Shown piece by piece: positions 34,728-41,581 of a DNA stretch of 64,000 nt. This DNA comes from Marinobacter sp. SS21 (lineage in GTDB: Bacteria > Pseudomonadota > Gammaproteobacteria > Pseudomonadales > Oleiphilaceae), in assembly GCF_028369065.1 (NCBI RefSeq), contig NZ_JAQNDA010000001.1, positions 186,001-250,000 on the forward strand. The letters are read 5' to 3'. The notes below the pieces were generated by a model. It had not been told where the DNA came from, did not search any database, and was given only the letters and a program-made list of their open reading frames with translations. Both the position numbers and the translations under genes were made by a program. Numbering within the stretch: the first letter of the stretch is position 1; every line of letters begins with the position of its first letter.

Positions 34728-35834
34728 ATGGCAACCACTAGCCCTGAAAAAGAACGCCAGATGCTGGGCCTGTTCCTGGTTCCGGGGGTGTATATGCGCG
34801 TGCTGGCGGAGACCGTCAGTAAGCTGGGCCATAATGAACGCCAGTTGTTCGAGGGTCTCAATTTCACCGCCGAAGACCTGAAGGCCAACGACAGCCGGGT
34901 ATTTGTAACCGACGCCATCATGATGGCAGAGCGGGCGCTGAAGCTGGCCGGCCACCAGGGGCTGAGTTTCATGCTGGCGCGGGAGCTGCGGCTCACCGTC
35001 CACGGCACGCTGGGGTTCGCCGCCCTGACCAGCTCCACTCTGGCGGAGGCACTCGATTCCGTCCGTCGCTACCTGCAGCTGCGGGCGCCGTTCGTCAGCA
35101 TGGGAATGAATCTCACCAGCGACCGGGCCATCGTGACGCTCAAGGCCGAGTTCGACGTGCCCCATCTGTATCATTTCCTGGCGGAAACCGTCGCCACTAT
35201 GTTGCTGATGCTCACCGATCAGCTGATTGACCGCAAAAGCGCCGCCGAGCTGGGATTTGAGCTGGCTGACGGAAAACTGGAATGCATCGAGGTGCACCTG
35301 ACTGGCCCGGAGCCGGAGTATTTCCGCAAATTTGCGGATCAGATCCCGGTCACCGTCATGTACGACCAGAAGGCCGAAATGATCGTGTTTCCCAAGGCGT
35401 TGCTGCAGGCCCGCATGCGCCTGGCCGACGCCGATGCCTCCAAGATGGCCCGTGACCAGTGCGAGTTCGAACTGCAGAAGGCGCTCAAGGATCAGGGCGA
35501 CATCACCTTCGCCATCCGCAATATGCTGCATGTGATGCCCGGCCCGCTGCCATCACTGGAAGCCATGGCCGAGCGCTTTTGCGTGTCGTCCCGTACCCTG
35601 AAACGCCGGCTCGCGGAGAAGGACACCACCTACCGCGAGGTGGTGGAATCGGTGCTCAAGGACCGCGCCATCCAGCTGCTGCGGTACACCAATCAGTCGA
35701 TCAGCGAAATCGCCTACGAACTGGGTTATGCCGATCTGTCCAACTTCAGTCGCGCCTTTCGCAAGTGGACCGGCAAGTCGGCGAGTGAATTCCGCGAGGA
35801 CGGTCCGGATCCGGCGCCGGAAATGGGGCCCTGA
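34728..35834 (+). CDS. AraC-family regulator with arabinose-binding-like N domain (regulator 2)
   Basis: 368 aa. ELRLTVHGTLGFAALTSSTL belongs to the PF12625-like ligand domain. The DNA-binding end shows SLEAMAERFCVSSRTLKRRL and LLRYTNQSISEIAYELGYAD, then LSNFSRAFRKWTGKSASEFR. Same architecture as regulator 1 and likewise divergent from a PF10118 gene, so it probably controls copy 2. The ligand may be a fatty or aromatic acid as for relatives; not shown here. Confidence 0.92.
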   Translation: MATTSPEKERQMLGLFLVPGVYMRVLAETVSKLGHNERQLFEGLNFTAEDLKANDSRVFVTDAIMMAERALKLAGHQGLSFMLARELRLTVHGTLGFAALTSSTLAEALDSVRRYLQLRAPFVSMGMNLTSDRAIVTLKAEFDVPHLYHFLAETVATMLLMLTDQLIDRKSAAELGFELADGKLECIEVHLTGPEPEYFRKFADQIPVTVMYDQKAEMIVFPKALLQARMRLADADASKMARDQCEFELQKALKDQGDITFAIRNMLHVMPGPLPSLEAMAERFCVSSRTLKRRLAEKDTTYREVVESVLKDRAIQLLRYTNQSISEIAYELGYADLSNFSRAFRKWTGKSASEFREDGPDPAPEMGP

Positions 35835-35923
35835 CATCGGCCCACAGCGTCTGGCCCACAGCGGCTCACCATCATTCCCCTTCGGTATCCGCCGAAGGGC
35901 GGCCATCACAAAGAGGACGTGGC

Positions 35924-36328
35924 ATGCAGCAAACAGATACCCACAGCAAGCTGTTTGGTTACCTGTTGTGGATTTTTGGCTTTCTCGGTGCGCACCGGTT
36001 CTACTACGGTAAGCCGGTCACCGGCACGATCTGGTTCTTTACCCTGGGGCTGTTCCTGATTGGCTGGATCGTTGACCTGTTCCTGATCCCCAGCATGGAT
36101 CGTCAGGCCGATTTGCGCTTCCGCAGCGGCGCCACCAGCTACAACGTCAGCTGGCTGCTGCTGACCTTCCTGGGGGTGTTCGGTGTCCACCGTATGTATC
36201 TGGGCAAATGGATCACCGGTATCCTCTATCTGTTTACCGGCGGATTTTTCCTGATCGGGGTGCTGTACGACTTTTGGACCCTGAACGACCAGGTGTCGGT
36301 CAAGAACGCGGCCGGAGACGGCTGGTAA
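35924..36328 (+). CDS. TM2-domain membrane protein (duplicated TM2)
   Basis: 134 aa with two TM2 units: GFLGAHRFYYGKPVTGTIWF then LGVFGVHRMYLGKWITGILY, each a pair of helices joined by the conserved H-R-[FM]-Y-x-G-K loop. No role is established for bacterial members. It stands alone and ends at a perfect hairpin. Confidence 0.88.
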   Translation: MQQTDTHSKLFGYLLWIFGFLGAHRFYYGKPVTGTIWFFTLGLFLIGWIVDLFLIPSMDRQADLRFRSGATSYNVSWLLLTFLGVFGVHRMYLGKWITGILYLFTGGFFLIGVLYDFWTLNDQVSVKNAAGDGW

Positions 36329-36340
36329 CCCTTGCCCCGG

Positions 36341-36360
36341 CCCCCCGGATTACCGGGGGG
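36341..36360 (+). terminator. Perfect GC hairpin between the TM2 and wax ester synthase genes
   Basis: CCCCCCGG (36341-36348) and CCGGGGGG (36353-36360) with an ATTA loop. It follows the TM2 stop by 12 bases and overlaps the 3' end of the convergent synthase gene. No T-run. Confidence 0.6.
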
Positions 36361-37726
36361 ACATGGCTGCCGCCTGTTCCAGTTCGGCCAGGCCATCCTC
36401 CAGATAGTCCAGCAACCGCTGCAGGCTCGGCAATGTCCGCCGGCAGCCAATCAGCCCGAATTCGATCTGGTCGCAATAGCTGGTCAGTGTCATGTTCAAC
36501 GCCATCCGGTCCATGGCAATGGAGACGGGATACATCCCTTCCAGTTTCGCGCCGTTCCAGTAACAGGGTTCGGCGGGCCCCGGCACGTTGGAAATCACCA
36601 CGTTAAAGGTCTGCCACTTGGGGGCCAGTCCGGTGAGCAGGTGGAAGCCGGCAGGGGCCAGGGTCAGCGCGGTGTAATTCATGATCTCCTCACTGGACAT
36701 GCTGGCGTAGCGCTGCTTGGCGGCATGGACCTCATCGTGGATGTGGCGCAGCCGCTGGTCGGGGGCCGCCAGATGGGTGCCCAGCGAGGCCAGAATCATG
36801 CCCACCTGATTACCCTCGGTGCTGTCATCCTTGCGTAGCGATACCGGTACCATGGCCACCAGTGGCTTGTCGGGCAACGCATCCTGGTTCATCAGGTAGG
36901 TCCGCAGGGCGCTGGCGCACATCGCCATGACCACGTCGTTGACGGTGGCCCCGAAGGCCGCGCCGACGTCCTTGATGCGTTGCAGGCAGTAGGACTGCGC
37001 CGCAAATCGGCGGGAGCCGGTGACTTTCTGGTTGAGCACGCACTTAGGGGCGCGGAACAGGGAGTCGTACTCCGGGTTCTTGCGTGCCTCGTTGACCGTA
37101 CGCAGTAGCTCCCGCGCCACCGTGGGCACGGTGCCGAGCTGGCGACCGGACCCACCCAGCAGCTGACTCAGGCTGTTGACCACCGACGGTCGCTGGCGGT
37201 GTGCCCGCGTGCGTGGCGGCAAGGCCCAGATCGGCGGCATATTGCGGTCGTCAGGGTCGTTTGACAGCATCCGCTGGGCCATGCGCATGGCCGAGACGCC
37301 GTCCACCAGGGAGTGGTGGATCTTGCTGTAGACCGCAAACTGACGGTCCTGCAGCCCTTCGATCAGATGAAATTCCCACAGCGGCCGTTCGCGGTCCATC
37401 TGGTGACTGTGTTCGGCGGAGACAAACGCCAGCAGTTCGCGGATCCGTCCCGGCGTTGGTAGCGCCTCGAAGCGGAAGTGGTGCTCAAGATCCAGTTGGG
37501 TGTCCTCGGTCCAGTAGCTCTGGCCGAGGCGAGTGGTCAGGCGCTGATCGAAGGGCGGGGTGACCTGGGTCTGTTGGCGCAGCTGGTCGGCCAGCTGCGC
37601 CACGTAGTCGTCTGGCGCGTCGTCGGGGAAGGAAAACAGTTGCAGTCCGCCCACGTGCATCGGTTGCTGGCGTTTCTCCAGCCATAGGAACAGCTGGTCT
37701 GCCGGGCTGAGCAGTTTCAATGTCAT
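36350..37726 (-). CDS. Wax ester synthase/diacylglycerol acyltransferase (WS/DGAT)
   Basis: 458 aa. It joins fatty alcohols or diacylglycerol to acyl-CoA, making storage wax esters or triacylglycerol. The catalytic HHSLVDG motif (HHxxxDG), TVNDVVMAMCASALR, and the late NVVISNVPGP are all intact. From memory the sequence is very close to Marinobacter WS2. The start at 37726 begins MTLKLLSPADQLFLWLEKR, matching WS2 (MTPLNPTDQLFLWLE). Its AAGGAT is unusually close to the ATG, so the in-frame ATG at 37807 cannot be excluded. Single gene, convergent with the TM2 gene. Confidence 0.95.
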   Translation of the reverse strand: MTLKLLSPADQLFLWLEKRQQPMHVGGLQLFSFPDDAPDDYVAQLADQLRQQTQVTPPFDQRLTTRLGQSYWTEDTQLDLEHHFRFEALPTPGRIRELLAFVSAEHSHQMDRERPLWEFHLIEGLQDRQFAVYSKIHHSLVDGVSAMRMAQRMLSNDPDDRNMPPIWALPPRTRAHRQRPSVVNSLSQLLGGSGRQLGTVPTVARELLRTVNEARKNPEYDSLFRAPKCVLNQKVTGSRRFAAQSYCLQRIKDVGAAFGATVNDVVMAMCASALRTYLMNQDALPDKPLVAMVPVSLRKDDSTEGNQVGMILASLGTHLAAPDQRLRHIHDEVHAAKQRYASMSSEEIMNYTALTLAPAGFHLLTGLAPKWQTFNVVISNVPGPAEPCYWNGAKLEGMYPVSIAMDRMALNMTLTSYCDQIEFGLIGCRRTLPSLQRLLDYLEDGLAELEQAAAMSPR

Positions 37727-37973
37727 ATCCTTATTGATGGTTATTATCGGGAGCCGTGGGCTAGTGAATCGTCTCTGCGCGATCCGGCGGCTCTTCAGTT
37801 TGGGCATGATACTACCGGAATCACCAGGTTGTGGTAGTGGCAACGACGACAACGATGAGGGCCGGCTCGGTCATCGTTCCGGGGTGGCTACCGACGGCCA
37901 TTCATGGACGGTTGACTGAACGGGTATAATGCAATGAACCTGAGCCGAACTGGTGCCTTAAGCGGGAGCAGCG

Positions 37974-38537
37974 ATGAGATACCCAGCCAATCACAAAGCG
38001 CACATCCATAAACAGCTGGTGGAGTCGGCCGGTGCCCTGGTGAAAACCCAGGGCTTTGGCACCACGGGGGTGGATGCGCTGATGGCGTCGGTGGGGCTCA
38101 CTGGCGGTGCCTTCTATGGCCATTTCAAATCGAAGGTCCAGCTGTTCCGCGAGATCATCGCCAACGAACTGGGCAAAACCCGGGACCGTTTTCAGGGGTT
38201 GAGCGCAACTGGCGACCGGCCACGGAGCTATCACGCGCTGGTGACAGGGTATTTCAGTCGCCAGCACTTGGAGCGAGCCGACAGCGGTTGTCCGTTACCG
38301 TCCCTGAGCAGCGAGGTGGCGAGGGCGGATGACGAGGTCAAGAGGGCCTATGAAGCGGGTCTACTGGAACTGCACGCCATCCTCACCGAACAGGTGGGTG
38401 ATGAGGCCAAGGCCTGGGCGGTGATTGCCATGGGTGCCGGTGCCATCAATCTGGGTCGGGCGGTGCAGTCGCCCGCCTTGCAGGAGGAATTGCTGGCGGC
38501 TTGTCGTCAGGTGGCGCTGGGTCAGACTCGAGACTGA
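37974..38537 (+). CDS. TetR/AcrR-family repressor
   Basis: 187 aa. The N-terminal helix-turn-helix is clear: VESAGALVKTQGFGTTGVDALMASVGLTGGAFYGHF-type (TTGVDALMASVG, GAFYGHFKSK). The ligand domain contains a Cys-Pro pair (SGCPLPSLSSEVAR) common in one TetR subgroup. A TATAAT at 37925-37930 lies upstream. It precedes the molybdopterin oxidoreductase by 188 bases and likely controls it or itself. Confidence 0.9.
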   Translation: MRYPANHKAHIHKQLVESAGALVKTQGFGTTGVDALMASVGLTGGAFYGHFKSKVQLFREIIANELGKTRDRFQGLSATGDRPRSYHALVTGYFSRQHLERADSGCPLPSLSSEVARADDEVKRAYEAGLLELHAILTEQVGDEAKAWAVIAMGAGAINLGRAVQSPALQEELLAACRQVALGQTRD

Positions 38538-38596
38538 TCATTTTCCACCGCTGCCTCACTCAACCTTGGGGGTAGCCTGGCGATGGAGGCGGACAC

Positions 38597-38670
38597 TAGT
38601 GCGGTGGCCCTACTCGACATGGGCAATGTTCGCACTATTGCATTATGATCGTTTATTAATAGATCGTTTA
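38597..38670 (+). promoter_or_regulatory. Repeat-rich promoter region of the molybdopterin oxidoreductase
   Basis: An inverted repeat TAGTGCG (38597-38603) / CGCACTA (38631-38637) is followed by a direct repeat GATCGTTTA at 38647-38655 and 38662-38670 (15-base period), in AT-rich sequence 56-130 bases before the start codon. One of these may be the operator of the adjacent TetR protein; assignment is by position only. Confidence 0.4.
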
Positions 38671-38725
38671 GTCACGGTTGGCATACCCTGAGGGCCGACC
38701 GGCTCATCTTTCCGGGGAGAATGTC

Positions 38726-41008
38726 ATGTCCAGCACCCGCACCGATACCACCGCCTGTATCCTGTGTTCCCGCAACTGCGGCCTGAGCGTGGAGCTTGAA
38801 GGCAGTCACCTGAAAAAGATCCGCGGCGACAAATCCCATCCACTGACCCAGGGCTACATCTGTCAGAAGGCCGCTCGCCTGGAGCATTACCAGAATCAGG
38901 ATGATCGTCTGACCAGCCCGCTGCAACGCCAGCCGGACGGTTCGTTCAAGCCGGTGAGCTGGGACGAGGCGTTAGAGGATATTGCCGGACGTCTGCTGGC
39001 CATCCGCAACCACCATGGTGGTGACGCTTTTGCCTTCCTCGGTGGCGGTGGCCAGGGCAATCATCTTGGCGGGGCATACAGCCGTCAGTTGTTGGCGGCG
39101 ATGAACAGCCGCTTCAGCTACAACTCCCTGGGCCAGGAAAAAACCGGCGATTTCTGGGTCAATGGCCGACTGTTCGGCAGTCAGCGCTGTCACACCACCG
39201 AAGACGTCGAACACGCCGACTTCGTGCTGTTCATCGGCACCAACCCGTTCCAGGCTCATGGCATTCCCAATGCCCGGGACACCCTGAAACACATCCAGAA
39301 AGACCCCAACCGGACCATGGTGGTGGTGGATCCTCGCCGCTCCGAGACCGCCAGATTGGCCGATATCCACCTGCAATTACGACCGGGCACCGACAGTTAC
39401 CTGCTCAGTGCGATGCTTGCGATCATCGTGCGTGAAGGTCTGCACGACCGGGACTTCCTGGCTCGCCGTTGCCTCGGTTTCGAGGAGGTGGAACAGGCGC
39501 TGCTGACCATCCCGGTGGCGGACTACGCCCGCAGAGCGGATGTTCCGCTGGACCAGCTGGAAAAAGTGGCGCGGGATTTTGCCAGCGCCAAAACCGCCTG
39601 TGTGCGTATCGACCTGGGCATTCAGCAGACCCTGCATACCACTCTGAACGGCTACCTGGAAAAGCTGTTGTATCTGCTGACGGGCAATTTCGGCGTTCGT
39701 GGCGGCAATAACCTGCATACCATGCTGCTGCCCATTTTGGGGGATACCGATGAGCGGAACCCGAAACTCAAACGCACGGCCCATCACGGCATGTTCCCCA
39801 TTGCCGGCATCTATCCACCCAATATCCTGCCGGACGAGATTCTCCACAATGGCGAGGACCGGGTGCGGGCGGTGTTCGTGGACAGTGCCAATCCGCTGGT
39901 GACTTGGGCCGACACCGCCGCCTATGAAAAAGCCTTTGCCGCCCTGGAACTGAGTGTGGTGGTGGATGTGGCGATGACAGAAACGGCCCGTGCGGCCCAT
40001 TACGTGCTGCCGGCGTCGTCCCAGTTTGAAAAGTGGGAGGCCACCGGCTTCAATCTGGAGTTTCCGGTCAACGGCTTCCATCTGCGCCACCCGTTGTTCC
40101 CGGCCCGGGCAGGCACCCTGCCGGAGCCGGAAATCTACACCCGGCTGTTGGAGAAAATGGGCGAACTGCCGCCGGCATTTCCGAAGCTGGAACGGATTGC
40201 CCGCCTTGAGTCGGGTCGTGGCCTGTATCCGGCCTACCTGGCCGCGCTGGGAGTGACGCTGGCGAGCAACCGTCGCTGGCGCCCTCTCGCCGCTTCCATC
40301 GTTTACCGTACCCTGGGTAAGTCGTTACCCGACAAAGCCGCCGCCACCGCGCCACTGTTGCCCTTGGCGATGGTCTACGCCCAGAAGCACTACGCCGCGG
40401 TGAAGCGGGCGGGTCACCGGGGCAATCGCCTGACACTCGGTGCCAATCTGTTCCGGGCCATCCTCAACGGTCGCTCCGGCGTGCTGCTCAGTGAGCACCA
40501 GTTCAGCGACCTGTGGTCGTTTATCGCCCACGAGGATGGCTTCATTCACCTGGCGATACCGGAGATGTTGGCCGAGCTGAGGCAGCTCGAAGCGGAAACC
40601 CTGCCCGGCTCTGATCACCCGTTCATCCTGATGGCGGGAGAGCGCCGCAGCTACAACGCCAACCAGATCTATCGTGATCCGGCCTGGCGCAAGGTAGACC
40701 CCCACGGTGCCATGCGCATGCATCCGAACGATGCCGAGGCACTGGCATTGACCACGGGCGACCAGGCCCGATGCCGGTCAGCCTGGGGTAGCATCGAGGT
40801 GGTGATTGAGGTGGATGACAGCGTGCGCACCGGTATGGTGACCCTGCCCCACGGTTACGGCATGCGTTTCCGGGATAGTGCGCCCATCGGGCCGGAACTG
40901 AACCGGCTGACGGGCAGCGACCATTGCGATCCGCTGTCACGTACCCCATTCCACAAGTATGTACCGGTACAGATCGAGAAAGCCGATAGCGCTACCGGCG
41001 AGCAGTAG
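38726..41008 (+). CDS. Molybdopterin-dependent oxidoreductase (formate dehydrogenase/DMSO-reductase superfamily)
   Basis: 760 aa; ATG at 38726 after GGGGAGA. The N-terminal [4Fe-4S] ligands are Cys11, Cys14, Cys18 and Cys46 (ACILCSRNC ... GYICQKA). The Mo-bis-MGD fold shows FLGGGGQGNHLGGAYSR, DFVLFIGTNPFQAHG and VVVDPRRSETARLADIHLQLRPG; the C-terminal domain has GERRSYNANQIYRDP. There is no Tat signal, so it is cytoplasmic. No partner subunit is adjacent. In this superfamily position such soluble enzymes are often annotated only as anaerobic dehydrogenases; the substrate is unknown. It is probably regulated by the TetR gene upstream. Confidence 0.9.
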   Translation: MSSTRTDTTACILCSRNCGLSVELEGSHLKKIRGDKSHPLTQGYICQKAARLEHYQNQDDRLTSPLQRQPDGSFKPVSWDEALEDIAGRLLAIRNHHGGDAFAFLGGGGQGNHLGGAYSRQLLAAMNSRFSYNSLGQEKTGDFWVNGRLFGSQRCHTTEDVEHADFVLFIGTNPFQAHGIPNARDTLKHIQKDPNRTMVVVDPRRSETARLADIHLQLRPGTDSYLLSAMLAIIVREGLHDRDFLARRCLGFEEVEQALLTIPVADYARRADVPLDQLEKVARDFASAKTACVRIDLGIQQTLHTTLNGYLEKLLYLLTGNFGVRGGNNLHTMLLPILGDTDERNPKLKRTAHHGMFPIAGIYPPNILPDEILHNGEDRVRAVFVDSANPLVTWADTAAYEKAFAALELSVVVDVAMTETARAAHYVLPASSQFEKWEATGFNLEFPVNGFHLRHPLFPARAGTLPEPEIYTRLLEKMGELPPAFPKLERIARLESGRGLYPAYLAALGVTLASNRRWRPLAASIVYRTLGKSLPDKAAATAPLLPLAMVYAQKHYAAVKRAGHRGNRLTLGANLFRAILNGRSGVLLSEHQFSDLWSFIAHEDGFIHLAIPEMLAELRQLEAETLPGSDHPFILMAGERRSYNANQIYRDPAWRKVDPHGAMRMHPNDAEALALTTGDQARCRSAWGSIEVVIEVDDSVRTGMVTLPHGYGMRFRDSAPIGPELNRLTGSDHCDPLSRTPFHKYVPVQIEKADSATGEQ

Positions 41009-41105
41009 GTGGGCTCCGCTGCTGTGGCGGTCGCTATGCCGGGTCGGCGCAGGACGTTCTGGTGACGGACGGTGTGCGTGACGTCTGGCGAAATGGGAAA
41101 TTCGA

Positions 41106-41146
41106 GGTAACAGGAAGTGCCGGGTAACAGGAAGTGCCAGGTAACG
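41106..41146. repeat. 17-base tandem repeat, 2.4 copies
   Basis: GGTAACAGGAAGTGCC begins at 41106 and again at 41123, and GGTAAC once more at 41140, a strict 17-base period in the gap between the Mo oxidoreductase stop and the nirD terminator. No function is evident. Confidence 0.85.
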
Positions 41147-41149
41147 GCC

Positions 41150-41183
41150 CGGGCCGGCAACCACCGATGTGGCTGCCGGCCCG
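41150..41183 (-). terminator. Hairpin after nirD
   Basis: CGGGCCGGCA (41150-41159) pairs perfectly with TGCCGGCCCG (41174-41183), with a further CCAC/GTGG stem inside the loop. It lies 17 bases after the nirD stop on the minus strand. No T-run; it probably ends both the nir operon and the converging Mo oxidoreductase transcript. Confidence 0.65.
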
Positions 41184-41199
41184 AACGCAGTTGCGGTGG

Positions 41200-41568
41200 T
41201 TAGGCGACAGCTTCGCTGCGGTTTTCCACCGGCACTTCCAGCAGCACCGAGTCACCGTCCAGCAGCACCGAGTAGCTGGGGATCCGCACGCTGTCGTCTT
41301 CCAGGCAGACGCCGGTGCGCAGGCTGAAGTGCTGCTTGTAGATCGGTGACGCCACCACCGGCTCGCCGCCGAGATCGCCGGTGATGCCGCGGGCGATCAC
41401 GTTGGCATTGCTGAACGGGTCGAAGTGGCCGACCGCAAACAGCGCGGGAATCTGTTGCGGCAGGTAGAAGATCGCCACCGGGCCGGCGGGGGTCCATACC
41501 GCGATGCCGGAATCCGCGATCAGGTCTTCGACTTTACAAACGGCTTGCCATTGGGTCTTGGTGCTCAT
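41200..41568 (-). CDS. nirD: Nitrite reductase (NADH) small subunit
   Basis: 122 aa. NirD is a Rieske-fold subunit of the cytoplasmic siroheme nitrite reductase that in this group lacks iron-sulfur ligands. WQAVCKVEDLIADSGIAVW, FDPFSNANVIARGITGDLGGEP and SPIYKQHFSLRTGVCLED are family segments. It follows nirB by 13 bases on the same strand and closes the operon. Confidence 0.95.
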   Translation of the reverse strand: MSTKTQWQAVCKVEDLIADSGIAVWTPAGPVAIFYLPQQIPALFAVGHFDPFSNANVIARGITGDLGGEPVVASPIYKQHFSLRTGVCLEDDSVRIPSYSVLLDGDSVLLEVPVENRSEAVA

Positions 41569-41581
41569 CTTGTCATCCTCC

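Noticed and set aside
37727-37807. Upstream ATG at 37807 as the wax ester synthase start
   Set aside because: It would add 27 residues not seen in the WS2-type protein I remember; kept only as an alternative because the spacing at 37726 is tight.
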